Source of the DNA: Alphaproteobacteria bacterium UBA6187
GTDB lineage: Bacteria; Pseudomonadota; Alphaproteobacteria; Rickettsiales; UBA6187
Direction: 5' to 3'
DNA length: 64,000 bases
Assembly: GCA_002422795.1 (NCBI GenBank)
Contig: DITJ01000004.1
Coordinates: forward strand, 45,877-109,876
Part shown: piece after piece, positions 8,007 through 15,460 of the stretch
Numbering within the stretch: position 1 is the first letter of the stretch
How the letters are laid out: each line of letters begins with the position of its first letter
Made by a program: the position numbers and the translations under genes
Notes under the pieces: model-generated
Seen by the model: the letters and a program-made list of their open reading frames with translations, nothing else
Database searches by the model: none
Told to the model about the DNA's origin: nothing

Positions 8007-9128
8007 CTACTCCTCTAATACTAAATTATCCCTATGTATCAGCTCATCACGTCCTGAAAAGCCTACCATATTCTCAATTTCTTCACTTTGCTGGCCCATT
8101 ATCAGCCTGGCATCGTCTGATGTATAAGCTGCAATGCCAACGCCGATTTTGTGCAACCTGCTATCTTTTATCATAACTGTATCGCCGCGGTCAAATCTTC
8201 CGGTTATATCCATAACTCCGGCAGGAAGCAGGCTTTTGCCGCCTTTTAATGCCTTTACCGCCCCATCATCAATGATAATTTCCCCTTGCACATTAAGGCT
8301 GCTGGCTATCCAGCGTTTTCGCGCTCTTCTGGGGTTATCGGATGATAAAAACACCGTATATTTAGCAGATTTCTCCAACGATTTAACCGGGTTTTTTTCC
8401 TTACCAGAAGCAAGAATCATCGTGCAGCCGCTAGATACTGAAATTTTAGCCGCCTCTATCTTTGTAACCATACCGCCAGAGCCAATTCCGCTGGATAAAG
8501 CCCCGCTTGCCATATCCTCTATCTGCCTTGTAATTTCCTTGACCTCAGGAATATGTTTTGCATCAGGCTCCAGACGCGGATTGCCAGTATAAAGCCCATC
8601 AACATCAGAAAAAAGGATTAATAAATCGGCGCTTACCATTTGCGCCACGCGCGCAGCCAGGCGATCATTATCGCCAAAGCGGAGTTCCTCGGTTGCTACC
8701 GTGTCATTTTCGTTAATAATCGGCACAACGCCGTTTAATAATAATGTTTCAAGCGTATTTTTTGCATTCAGGTAATTCCGGCGGTTTTCTGAATCGAATA
8801 TAGTAAGCAGAATTTGCGCCACCGGAATATTGTTTTTTCCCAGGAATTCCTGATATTTACGCACCAGCTCCGGCTGGCCGCAGGCTGCCGCTGCCTGTTT
8901 TTCTTCCAGTTTTAATGTGCGCTTACCACTGGTTATATATTTCCTTCCCAAAGCTACCGAGCCGGAAGTAACAATAATTACATCCTTGCCGCGCTGTTTT
9001 AATGACGCAACATCACTTGCCAGAGTTTTAAGCCAATCCTCACGCAAATGACCTCCATCCTGGTCTACCATTAATGATGAGCCAACTTTGATAACTATCT
9101 TTTTTGCTTTTTCTATTAGTGTAGTCAT
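8007..9128 (-). CDS. proB: Glutamate 5-kinase
   Basis: A 373-residue protein that phosphorylates the gamma-carboxyl of glutamate, the first and feedback-controlled step of proline synthesis. The amino-acid-kinase domain begins KKIVIKVGSSLM and includes the NENDTVATEELRFGDND substrate loop and GSGGMVTKIEAAKI. The C-terminal 100 residues are a PUA domain (GEIIIDDGAVKALKGGKSLL). Length and domain order are standard. Confidence 0.97.
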   Translation of the reverse strand: MTTLIEKAKKIVIKVGSSLMVDQDGGHLREDWLKTLASDVASLKQRGKDVIIVTSGSVALGRKYITSGKRTLKLEEKQAAAACGQPELVRKYQEFLGKNNIPVAQILLTIFDSENRRNYLNAKNTLETLLLNGVVPIINENDTVATEELRFGDNDRLAARVAQMVSADLLILFSDVDGLYTGNPRLEPDAKHIPEVKEITRQIEDMASGALSSGIGSGGMVTKIEAAKISVSSGCTMILASGKEKNPVKSLEKSAKYTVFLSSDNPRRARKRWIASSLNVQGEIIIDDGAVKALKGGKSLLPAGVMDITGRFDRGDTVMIKDSRLHKIGVGIAAYTSDDARLIMGQQSEEIENMVGFSGRDELIHRDNLVLEE

Positions 9129-9147
9129 TTTTTTGTACTTTACCGTT

Positions 9148-9361
9148 AGTGTATTAGGTGATAGGTAATAGGTTTCAGGTGATGGGGAAGAAAAATATAG
9201 TAAATTTCATTTTTATTTACGCGTTGTCGTTCAGCGGATTCATAAAATTCACGTAGTATACCTACGCTAAAATTTTATTCACCTTGAACTCCTAGCGTAA
9301 ATAAAAAGCAAATTCACTATACTTCCCTAACACCCATTCCCTAACACCTATCACCTAATTT
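9148..9361. repeat. Heptad-array hairpin carrying a nested mobile element
   Basis: The outer arms are heptad arrays: GTGATAG/GTAATAG words at about 9157-9190, and the complementary CTAACAC/CTATCAC words at 9322-9361. The loop is occupied by a complete 126-bp TATAG...CTATA element (9196-9321). The nesting shows that the mobile element arrived after the heptad hairpin existed. It separates proB from bolA, which are transcribed divergently. Confidence 0.82.
9196..9321. repeat. TA-flanked palindromic element, family B copy 2
   Basis: The left end is TATAGTAAATTTCATTTTTA and the right end, reverse-complemented, is TATAGTGAATTTGCTTTTTA. These are the two arms of copy 1 (2706-2812) in swapped order. 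The interior carries a second palindrome (GTAGTATACCTAC and flanking AAAATT arms) shared with the elements at 11617, 13263 and 14150. Confidence 0.83.
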
Positions 9362-9364
9362 ATT

Positions 9365-9598
9365 ATGCCACTACCAGCAAGTACAATAGAAAATTTAATT
9401 TTAGAAGCTTTTCCTGATGCAAAAATCAAAATTGTTGATTTGGCGGGGGATAATGACCATTGGTCGGTGGAAGTAATATCGAAAGATTTCCAGGGCAAGA
9501 GCCGCATTGAGCAGCATAAAATGGTATATGCAGCGCTTAAAGGGAAAATGGGCGGGGAGTTGCACGCGATGCAATTAAAAACTGGTTCTGGCGATTAA
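9365..9598 (+). CDS. BolA family protein
   Basis: A 77-residue protein with the BolA fold. It contains the conserved DHWSVEVISKDFQGKSRIEQHKMV core cut here as DHWSVEV...FQGKSRIEQHK, and the C-terminal GGELHAMQLKT with the invariant His. BolA proteins bind CGFS-type glutaredoxins through a shared 2Fe-2S cluster. The gene for such a glutaredoxin (grxD) lies 600 bp downstream, as in most alphaproteobacteria, but here a toxin-like gene stands between them. Confidence 0.93.
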   Translation: MPLPASTIENLILEAFPDAKIKIVDLAGDNDHWSVEVISKDFQGKSRIEQHKMVYAALKGKMGGELHAMQLKTGSGD

Positions 9599-9607
9599 GG
9601 TTTTTTT

Positions 9608-9994
9608 ATGGAAAAAGATTTTGATTTGTGGACTGGGCATAAGAAGAAAGCGCATGGTGCGAATAAGCGCGCTTCGTTTAAAGAAGTTGAAGTCTGGTGG
9701 TGTTGTATAGGCGCTAATGTAGGGGATGAAGAAGACGGCAAAGGACTATATTTTACCAGACCAGTATTGATATTTAAAAAGTTTAACCAGAATATTTTTC
9801 TGGGTATTCCACTAAGTACACAAATAAAAGAAAGTCGCTTTTATTATAAATTACATTTTAAAGGTATAGAACAAAGCGCACTATTATCACAACTAAGAAT
9901 ATTTGATGCAAAAAGACTTAGGGAGAGGATGGGCGAGTTACCAGCAGATGAATTTAACAAGCTAAAGGAAAAAATAAAACAACTAATTTTATAG
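9608..9994 (+). CDS. PemK/MazF-like growth-inhibitor toxin, no antitoxin seen
   Basis: A 128-residue protein with the PemK/MazF core: VEVWWCCIGANVG (first strands), then the GLYFTRPVLIFKKFNQNIFLGIPLS signature read as RPVLIFKKF and FLGIPLS, and ALLSQLRIFDAKRLRERMG near the C-terminus. MazF-type proteins are mRNA endoribonucleases normally neutralised by a small partner. No antitoxin-like gene precedes or follows; the neighbours are bolA (9 bp upstream) and grxD. It may be domesticated, controlled from elsewhere, or a degenerate orphan. Confidence 0.82.
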   Translation: MEKDFDLWTGHKKKAHGANKRASFKEVEVWWCCIGANVGDEEDGKGLYFTRPVLIFKKFNQNIFLGIPLSTQIKESRFYYKLHFKGIEQSALLSQLRIFDAKRLRERMGELPADEFNKLKEKIKQLIL

Positions 9995-10001
9995 TTTTAC
10001 T

Positions 10002-10022
10002 CCGCCCCCTTTACGGGGGCGG
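10002..10022. terminator. GC-rich hairpin downstream of the toxin gene
   Basis: The 8-bp stem CCGCCCCC / GGGGGCGG has a loop of about 5 bases and begins 7 bases after the toxin stop codon. It is followed by another small hairpin (CGGGTATTCCCG) rather than a T run. It may be a weak terminator or an mRNA 3'-end stabiliser. The remaining ~180 bp before grxD are AT-rich and probably hold the grxD promoter. Confidence 0.5.
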
Positions 10023-10200
10023 CCGCGGGTATTCCCGATTTATAAGGTTAATTATAATATATCTTTAAGTTATATTCAAGTAGTATATTACTTAAAATTA
10101 ATAAGCCTACTTGCAAAGAACCCTTATGGGCATTTCCAATTTGGACGTAGTTAATATATAGACAAGAATTATTCACGCTAGCAATAAACAGGAGAAGAAA

Positions 10201-10533
10201 ATGTCCCAACCAGAAATATACAAAACCATACAGAGCGAAATAGAATCAAACGATATAGTTCTATTCATGAAAGGCACGCCAAAATTCCCGCAATGCGGAT
10301 TTTCTGCGGCTGTTACCCATATTCTAAACACTCATGGGGTGGAATTTAAAGGTATAAATGTACTTGAAGACCCCGCGATTCGCGAAGGCATTAAGGCTTT
10401 CAGTGATTGGCCAACTATCCCGCAGCTTTATATAAAAGGCGAGTTTATTGGCGGTTGTGATATCACCAAGGAAATGGCTATAAGCGGTGAATTAAAAGCA
10501 TTGCTTACTGAAAAGGGCATAAAGGTTGCTTAA
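10201..10533 (+). CDS. grxD: Monothiol glutaredoxin, Grx4 family
   Basis: A 110-residue glutaredoxin with the monothiol active site CGFS in PKFPQCGFSAAV near residue 30. It also has the GSH/cluster-binding WPTIPQLYIKGEFIGGCDI segment. It carries and transfers 2Fe-2S clusters with BolA partners. A good AGGAGA site precedes the ATG. The stop codon directly abuts the ABC ATPase start. Confidence 0.96.
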   Translation: MSQPEIYKTIQSEIESNDIVLFMKGTPKFPQCGFSAAVTHILNTHGVEFKGINVLEDPAIREGIKAFSDWPTIPQLYIKGEFIGGCDITKEMAISGELKALLTEKGIKVA

Positions 10534-11457
10534 ATGGCTTCTGCAATAAAAATAAGTGATCTTTACAAGGCTTATAATACCAAGCGCGGCCAAAAGGTGG
10601 CGCTTGACCATATAAACCTGGAAGTGCCGGAAGGCTCGTTCTTTGGCCTGCTTGGGCCAAATGGCGCGGGAAAATCCACACTTATTAATATTATTGCTGG
10701 CTTGGTAAATAAAACCAGCGGCAGCGCAGAAATATGCGGCTATGATGCTGAAAAACAGGCCAAACAAGCACGCAAACTGATAGGTATAGTGCCGCAGGAA
10801 TTAGTGCTTGATCCGTTCTTTCCGCCATATGAGGCGCTTGAATATACGGCTGGTTTTTACGGCATTCCCAAAAACAAACGCCGCACCATGGAAATTATTG
10901 AGGCAATGGGGCTAAAAGATAAAGCCCACGCGCCATCACGCAGCCTTTCCGGCGGTATGCGCCGCAGGCTGCTGATTGCCAAGGCACTTGTGCATTCCCC
11001 GAAAGTATTGATTTTAGATGAACCTACTGCGGGAGTGGATGTGGAGCTGCGCCAGCAATTATGGGATTATGTGAAGCGCCTGAATAAAGAGCATGGTACT
11101 ACCATATTACTCACAACGCATTACCTGGAAGAGGCCGAAACATTGTGTGACCGCATTGCGGTAATTAATCATGGAAAAATTATTTCTAATGATAGCAAAG
11201 CCAATATAATGAAAGTTATCGACCGCAAGAAGCTTATTGTTTCGACAAAAAGCGCACTTAAAGAAGTTCCAGAAGAATTAGAAAAATTCAGCGCTAATAT
11301 TACAGATGATGGCCGTCTGGAAATAAACTATCGCAGCTTGGAGGTTTCCGTTGGAGAGATCCTACAAGCCCTTGCAAACGCAAAAATAGAAATCCGCGAC
11401 CTTTCTACCGAAGAGCCGGATTTAGAAGAGATATTCAGGCATTTGACCAAGAGTTAA
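10534..11457 (+). CDS. ABC transporter ATP-binding protein, ABC-2/DrrA type
   Basis: A 307-residue ATPase. Walker A is GLLGPNGAGKST, the signature is RSLSGGMRRRLLIAKAL, Walker B is KVLILDEPTAGVD, and the switch His is in ILLTTHYLEEAE. The C-terminal ~90 residues are the accessory domain typical of ABC-2 exporters. The start ATG immediately follows the grxD stop, so the two are coupled. In related genomes a permease gene follows; here the next gene is dapA and no permease is visible, so the substrate and partner are unknown. Confidence 0.92.
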   Translation: MASAIKISDLYKAYNTKRGQKVALDHINLEVPEGSFFGLLGPNGAGKSTLINIIAGLVNKTSGSAEICGYDAEKQAKQARKLIGIVPQELVLDPFFPPYEALEYTAGFYGIPKNKRRTMEIIEAMGLKDKAHAPSRSLSGGMRRRLLIAKALVHSPKVLILDEPTAGVDVELRQQLWDYVKRLNKEHGTTILLTTHYLEEAETLCDRIAVINHGKIISNDSKANIMKVIDRKKLIVSTKSALKEVPEELEKFSANITDDGRLEINYRSLEVSVGEILQALANAKIEIRDLSTEEPDLEEIFRHLTKS

Positions 11458-11577
11458 GTAGGTATTATTATTCAATGAATTATGCAGGAAAGAAAAATAT
11501 ACAAATAGATAATTAGAATAAGAAATGCGCACTAAACTCACTAACAATAATGCATGTTAAAAGAAGCTATGACAATC

Positions 11578-11607
11578 TTCTTGCATTCTATATAAATCCT
11601 GTATAAT
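11578..11607 (+). promoter_or_regulatory. Possible dapA promoter
   Basis: A perfect TATAAT lies at 11602-11607. TTCTTG lies 18 bases before it, or TTGCAT 15 bases before it. It is about 215 bp upstream of dapA, with a palindromic element in between. The spacing is not ideal, so this is a tentative call. Confidence 0.3.
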
Positions 11608-11616
11608 CCTCGGCTA

Positions 11617-11799
11617 ATAGCAATTCCATATCAGCGACAAACATTGTCGTGCATCGTCTTACAAAATTGGCGAACCTTTGGCATGATGAAATATAAGTAA
11701 GCTTTATTTCATCATGCCTCGGTTTCACGTAGAAAACCTACGCTGAAATTTTGTTCGCCTTGCACTCCTAGTTTGCCTATGATCTAGAAATGGCATAAG
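11617..11799. repeat. Long palindromic element upstream of dapA
   Basis: An imperfect inverted repeat of about 180 bp fills most of the 364-bp gap before dapA. The inner palindromes (ATGATGAAATATAAGTAAGC with its complement, and GTAGAAAACCTAC) and the AATTTTGTTCGCCTTGCACT segment are shared with the elements at 13263-13386 and 14150-14333. The outer ends (AATAGCAATTCCATATCA) resemble the ATACCAATT ends at 13263. It appears to be a composite of a common core with different termini. Confidence 0.7.
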
Positions 11800-11821
11800 T
11801 AAATAACCAAAAGGGATGAAC

Positions 11822-12700
11822 ATGTTTAAAGGTGCAATAACCGCGCTTATTACGCCATTCAAAGATGGCAAAGTTGATGAAAAAGCGTATCAGGCATTTA
11901 TAGAGTGGCAGATTAATGAAGGAATCCATGGCCTTGTGCCGTGCGGTACTACAGGCGAATCCCCAACCCTTACCCACGAAGAGCATAACCGTGTGATTGA
12001 ATTATGCGTGGAAGTGGCAAAGGGCAGGGTGCCTGTGATTGCTGGAACCGGTTCAAATTCAACAGAAGAAGCTGTTGCCCTTTCTGTTCACGCTGAAAAA
12101 TGCGGTGCGGATGCAGTGCTGGTTGCCGCGCCTTATTATAACAAACCTAACCAGGAAGGTTTATTCCAGCATTATAAAGCGATTAATGATGCCATTAATA
12201 TCCCGATTATAACTTACAATATCCCTGGCCGTTCCGTGGTTGATATTGCTGATGAAACGACCGTGCGTATGGTTCATGAGCTTAAAAACATTGTTGGTAT
12301 AAAAGATGCTACAGGCAATTTGGTTCGCGTAAGTACTTTAAGGATGAAGCTGGAAGGAAGAGGGTTCTGCCAGTTATCTGGTGATGACGGCACGGCTATT
12401 GCTTTTAATTCGCAAGGCGGTGTGGGCTGCATATCCGTTACATCCAATATTGCCCCTAAAATGGTGGCAGGTGTTCAGAATTTATGGTTTGCCGGAAAAG
12501 CAAAAGAGGCATTGGAACTGCATGATAAATTAATGCCGCTGCATGTGGCAATGTTTTGCGATACCAGCCCTGGCCCTGCAAAATATGCAGCGAGCCTGCT
12601 AAATCTATGCGCACCCGATGTGCGCCTGCCAATTGTTGCCCCTGCAGAAGATAAAAAGGTGCAAGTGAAAAAAGCAATGCGGGAGGTGGGTATCATTTAG
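11822..12700 (+). CDS. dapA: 4-hydroxy-tetrahydrodipicolinate synthase
   Basis: A 292-residue aldolase that condenses pyruvate with aspartate semialdehyde, the first committed step to diaminopimelate and lysine. It begins MFKGAITALITPF. The Schiff-base Lys lies in IVGIKDATGNL, and the Tyr region is IPIITYNIPGRS. An in-frame ATG at 11816 is adjacent to the AAAAGGG ribosome site; the ATG at 11822 is 6 bases from it and matches the usual DapA start, so 11822 is chosen. A cell-wall DAP supply fits the carboxypeptidase gene nearby. Confidence 0.96.
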   Translation: MFKGAITALITPFKDGKVDEKAYQAFIEWQINEGIHGLVPCGTTGESPTLTHEEHNRVIELCVEVAKGRVPVIAGTGSNSTEEAVALSVHAEKCGADAVLVAAPYYNKPNQEGLFQHYKAINDAINIPIITYNIPGRSVVDIADETTVRMVHELKNIVGIKDATGNLVRVSTLRMKLEGRGFCQLSGDDGTAIAFNSQGGVGCISVTSNIAPKMVAGVQNLWFAGKAKEALELHDKLMPLHVAMFCDTSPGPAKYAASLLNLCAPDVRLPIVAPAEDKKVQVKKAMREVGII

Positions 12701-12768
12701 GGATTGGGATTTAGGGATTGGGGCGCAGAAGAGCCTCCCAATCCCTAATCCCCATTCCCTAATCCCTA
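12698..12768. repeat. Heptad-array hairpin between dapA and smpB
   Basis: The left arm (12698-12723) repeats GGGATTG/GGGATTT words starting at the dapA stop codon. The right arm (12736-12768) repeats the complement (CCAATCC, CTAATCC, CCATTCC, CTAATCC). The loop is only about 12 bases, so a stem of about 25 bp could form. It fills the whole dapA-smpB junction. Confidence 0.88.
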
Positions 12769-12774
12769 TTAAGA

Positions 12775-13245
12775 ATGTCCAACGAAGAACTTCCAGTAAA
12801 AAAAATAATAGCAGTAAACCGCAAGGCGCGGTTCGAATATTTTATTGAAGAATCGTTTGAAGCCGGAATTATGCTCAAAGGCAGCGAGATAAAATCTATC
12901 CGTAACGGCAATGTAAATATTGGTGATGCCTATGCAGATGAGCAGCGCGGGGAAATATACCTGCTGCAAGCGCATATTGGCGAATATAAAGGTGCAAACC
13001 GTTGGGGGCATAACCCCACAAGGCCGCGTAAACTTCTAATGCACAAGGCGGAAATACGAAAACTATTTGGTAAGCTTAAAGTGAAGGGCTATACGCTTGT
13101 GCCGCTTTCTTTATATTTTAATGAAAAGAATATTGCTAAAGTTGAGCTTGGCCTTGCCAAAGGTAAAAAACAACATGATAAACGCGCCACTGAAAAAGAA
13201 CGCGATTGGCAGCGGGAAAAAGCCAGGACATTAAAGGGCGAATAG
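12775..13245 (+). CDS. smpB: SsrA-binding protein SmpB
   Basis: A 156-residue protein that escorts tmRNA to stalled ribosomes. It contains the conserved core AGIMLKGSEIKSIRNGNVNI, the RPRKLLMHKAEIRKL segment and the C-terminal basic tail GKKQHDKRATEKERDWQRE. Length and motifs are standard. I did not find an ssrA gene next to it. Confidence 0.96.
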   Translation: MSNEELPVKKIIAVNRKARFEYFIEESFEAGIMLKGSEIKSIRNGNVNIGDAYADEQRGEIYLLQAHIGEYKGANRWGHNPTRPRKLLMHKAEIRKLFGKLKVKGYTLVPLSLYFNEKNIAKVELGLAKGKKQHDKRATEKERDWQREKARTLKGE

Positions 13246-13262
13246 TTTCTCTCTTTTGTATC

Positions 13263-13386
13263 ATACCAATTTCATATCAAAGACGAAGTAGGAGTGCGAG
13301 GCGAACAAAATTTTAGCCTAGTAAACCTAGGTGGATTTTGTAAGACCGATGCACGACAACCTTCGTCAAAGATATGGAATTGGTAT
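13263..13386. repeat. Palindromic element with ATACCAATT ends
   Basis: A 124-bp inverted repeat: the left end is ATACCAATTTCATATCAAAG and the right end, reverse-complemented, is ATACCAATTCCATATCTTTG. The interior (AACAAAATTTTAGCCTAG, CTAGTAAACCTAG) is the reverse complement of the core in 14150-14333. Each end abuts a TA dinucleotide. It lies 18 bp after smpB. Confidence 0.83.
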
Positions 13387-13539
13387 CAGAATGTTTAAAG
13401 CCGTTGCTTTACTATTCCAATAACATTGGCATAAGCTAAAATATTTTTTCTTACAAAGCTGAAAAATCGAATTTATAGTGCCAGCTCTTGCGCTGTGTGC
13501 CTTGGTTTTTCTGTTATGTTTTTTTATTATCTATTCTGC

Positions 13540-13567
13540 TTGACTTTCGCTTACTAAGAGCTATGTT
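13540..13567 (+). promoter_or_regulatory. Possible cspA promoter with long 5' leader
   Basis: TTGACT (13540-13545) and TATGTT (13562-13567) are separated by 16 bases. This would give a leader of about 170 nt before the cspA start, like the long structured leaders of cold-shock genes. Another possible -10 (TATTAT) lies nearer the gene, so the assignment is tentative. Confidence 0.35.
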
Positions 13568-13744
13568 AAAATTTGAGTTTTGTAATAGGCTCTTGGTTGC
13601 AATGTCCCACCTTTTGGTGCCTGTACTTTCAGTATAGGTTGTTTTCTTGATATTTGACGAAGAGTTTCCAGTTTTTTGCTGTATTATAAGACTTGTTACG
13701 TATGCGACTTATTTGCATATAAAATAATTTTAGGAGAAAGACTA

Positions 13745-13951
13745 ATGGCTACAGGAACAGTTAAGTGGTTCAACCCAACTAAAGGATATGGATTCGTTCA
13801 GCCGGAAGACGGTGGAAATGATGTATTCGTACACATAAGCGCGGTTGAAGCTGCTGGCCTGCGTACTCTAAATGAGAATCAACGTGTAGGCTACGAGCTT
13901 ACTACTGAGAAAGGCAAAACTTCAGCTACCAACCTTAAGATTATTAATTAG
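13745..13951 (+). CDS. Cold-shock domain protein, CspA family
   Basis: A 68-residue single OB-fold cold-shock protein that binds single-stranded RNA/DNA. RNP1 is [12 protein letters not shown]2 is DVFVHISAV, and the start is [14 protein letters not shown]. The frame is open upstream to 13676, but the ATG at 13745 has AGGAGA 7 bases before it and matches the family start. The 5' leader region of about 360 bp contains a repeat element and probably the promoter. Confidence 0.96.
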   Translation: MATGTVKWFNPTKGYGFVQPEDGGNDVFVHISAVEAAGLRTLNENQRVGYELTTEKGKTSATNLKIIN

Positions 13952-14063
13952 TTGGTTTAAAATTTAAGCTGCTATCTCATTCCACATTATTTTGGTTAAC
14001 ATAATAAAGTGGAATGGTTTCGTTATCGTAAAGATATATGATATAGCAATGCTTTAGCTAAAG

Positions 14064-14091
14064 ACACTTGGGTCATGCTCAGGTGTTTTTT
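14064..14091 (+). terminator. Intrinsic terminator downstream of cspA
   Basis: A stem of ACACTTGGG with CTCAGGTGT (9 bp including G-T pairs) has a five-base loop and is followed by TTTTTT. It is about 110 bp after the cspA stop. Another hairpin without a T run (CATTCCAC...GTGGAATG) lies between, around 13980-14018. Confidence 0.7.
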
Positions 14092-14149
14092 GCTGTTATA
14101 GGCATGAAATGATATTTCTATAGCCTTTTAGTTATGCTATAGTTTTCAA

Positions 14150-14333
14150 TATAGCATTTCCCATTTTCATTTATACGTCGTCACTCTTCGGATTCACAAA
14201 ATTAGCGAACCTTCGGTATGATGAAATATAAGTAAACTTTATTTCATCACACTTCGGTTTCACCTAGGTTTACTAGGCTAAAATTTTGTTCACCTCGAAT
14301 TCCTAGTAGAAATGAAAAGCGGAAGCGCTATAA
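14150..14333. repeat. TA-flanked palindromic element, family B copy 3
   Basis: A 184-bp inverted repeat. The left end is TATAGCATTTCCCATTTTCA and the right end, reverse-complemented, is TATAGCGCTTCCGCTTTTCA. The interior contains nested palindromes (GTATGATGAAATATAAGTAA region and CTAGGTTTACTAG). It ends 17 bp before the start of the broken acetyltransferase gene, whose interior carries another member. Confidence 0.85.
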
Positions 14334-14349
14334 TATAAAAAGATTGAAA

Positions 14350-14965
14350 ATGACTGGTTTGCAAATAAATCCAACCTTAGCGACCGCCACCGAGCAAGAT
14401 TTACAAGAAGTACAGGAGATTTATTCGTATTATTTTTTAAATGACACTGTAACATTTGAAGAAGTGCCCCCATCTGTTGAAGAGATGATTGCATGGTGGA
14501 GGTTGGTAACTGAGAAACTTCTGCCGTATATTGTGATAAAGAATGATAAGAAAATTATAGGATACGCATATGCTTCACCTTATCACCATAGGAGCGCTTA
14601 TCGTTTTACCATTGAAGAATCAATATACGTCGAAAAAGATTGGCGTGGTTTTGGGGTAGGCAAGCAGTTACTTGGTGAAATATAAAACGATGCACTGAAC
14701 AGGGATATAAACAAATGCTTGCTAGTATTACTAGCGCAGGGAACCCAGCATCAATCAAACTATAGTATTTCCCATTTTCAATAATGATGCGTCGATCATC
14801 GTCTCATGTAGCTCACCTACACATCGACTCGATTTCCTATCATTATTGAAAAGCGAAAACACTATACATGAGAAATTTGGATTTACAGAAGTTGGGCCAC
14901 TAAAAAATATAGGTTTTAAATTTGGCCAGTGGCTTGATACAGTCATTATGCAGAAAGCGCTGTGA
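14350..14965 (+). pseudogene. GNAT acetyltransferase (phosphinothricin acetyltransferase-like), frameshifted and interrupted
   Basis: The first 111 codons encode a GNAT domain: LATATEQDLQEVQEIYSYYF, the TFEEVPPS motif of PAT/MddA enzymes, and the acetyl-CoA loop WRGFGVGKQLLGE. A stop then occurs at 14683. The homologous sequence continues in another frame (KRCTEQGYKQMLASITSAGN, PASIKL) and is then interrupted by a 104-bp TATAG...CTATA element. After it comes HEKFGFTEVGPLKNIGFKFG and QWLDTVIMQKAL, ending at 14965. There are therefore two independent lesions: a frameshift near 14680 and the insertion at 14763. No clear ribosome site remains upstream, where another element ends at 14333. Confidence 0.88.
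14763..14866. mobile_element. 104-bp TA-target MITE inserted in the acetyltransferase gene, family B copy 4
   Basis: The flanks read AAAC-TA before and TA-CATGAG after. Removing 104 bp rejoins SIKL to HEKFGF, so the TA dinucleotide is a target-site duplication. The ends are TATAGTATTTCCCATTTTC and, reverse-complemented, TATAGTGTTTTCGCTTTTC. This matches Tc1/mariner-IS630 style non-autonomous elements. It is the only copy in the window whose insertion site can be read directly from an interrupted gene. Confidence 0.88.
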
Positions 14966-15071
14966 AATTATCTGTTTCGAAGAATAACATCTGCTTTCTT
15001 TACCAAGAAAAAACATTCCTCATACAGTGCCGTATAGATACTTTACCACCCAAAAACATATCATAATCCCA

Positions 15072-15092
15072 GCGTAATCATTAGGATTACGC
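15072..15092. promoter_or_regulatory. Inverted repeat upstream of the small disordered protein
   Basis: GCGTAATC and GATTACGC form a perfect 8-bp inverted repeat with a 5-base spacer, 29 bp before the gene at 15121. It could be a regulator binding site or a leader hairpin. Nothing else in the window shares it. Confidence 0.4.
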
Positions 15093-15120
15093 GAGCAACC
15101 ATCTTTAAGGAGATTGATTT

Positions 15121-15357
15121 ATGTCAGGTCAACAGGATAGAAGCCAACAAAACCCGCAGGCTGCGGCAGGCCAGCAGGCTAACCGAAGCGGCGCTGCAAA
15201 CCGTAATGCTGCAGATGCCGGGCATGGTGAGGATGCAGGCAAAAAACAGCCATCGGACAAAAGCCGCACAGGTAGCGGGGCTGCAAATCAGGACAAAGAA
15301 GGCGCTTCCAGAAACAAGTCTTCCCAAGGCGATAGGCGTTCTGCAAGTAATGAGTAA
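15121..15357 (+). CDS. Small low-complexity hydrophilic protein
   Basis: A 78-residue protein rich in Gln, Ala, Gly, Ser, Asn and charged residues, with no hydrophobic core, signal peptide or recognised domain; it is likely intrinsically disordered. It is preceded by a good AAGGAG site and followed by a strong terminator, so it is probably a real gene. Its composition resembles stress- or desiccation-related hydrophilins, but this is only a resemblance. Confidence 0.6.
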   Translation: MSGQQDRSQQNPQAAAGQQANRSGAANRNAADAGHGEDAGKKQPSDKSRTGSGAANQDKEGASRNKSSQGDRRSASNE

Positions 15358-15363
15358 ACTAAT

Positions 15364-15398
15364 AAGATGGGCCTGGTTCTCCAGGCCCATCTTGTTTT
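15364..15398. terminator. Strong intrinsic terminator, probably bidirectional
   Basis: A perfect 13-bp stem (AAGATGGGCCTGG with its complement) and TTCT loop are followed by GTTTT. It lies 7 bp after the small-protein gene. It also serves the convergent carboxypeptidase gene, which ends at 15461. Confidence 0.9.
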
Positions 15399-15460
15399 AT
15401 TCTTTCTACCCCATCTTCACCAGCTTCATATACGAATAATGAGCATTTAGTGCCGTGTTA

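Noticed and set aside
13987..14018. Hairpin CATTCCAC...GTGGAATG after cspA as a terminator
   Set aside because: It has no T run. The hairpin at 14064-14091 with six T is a better terminator.
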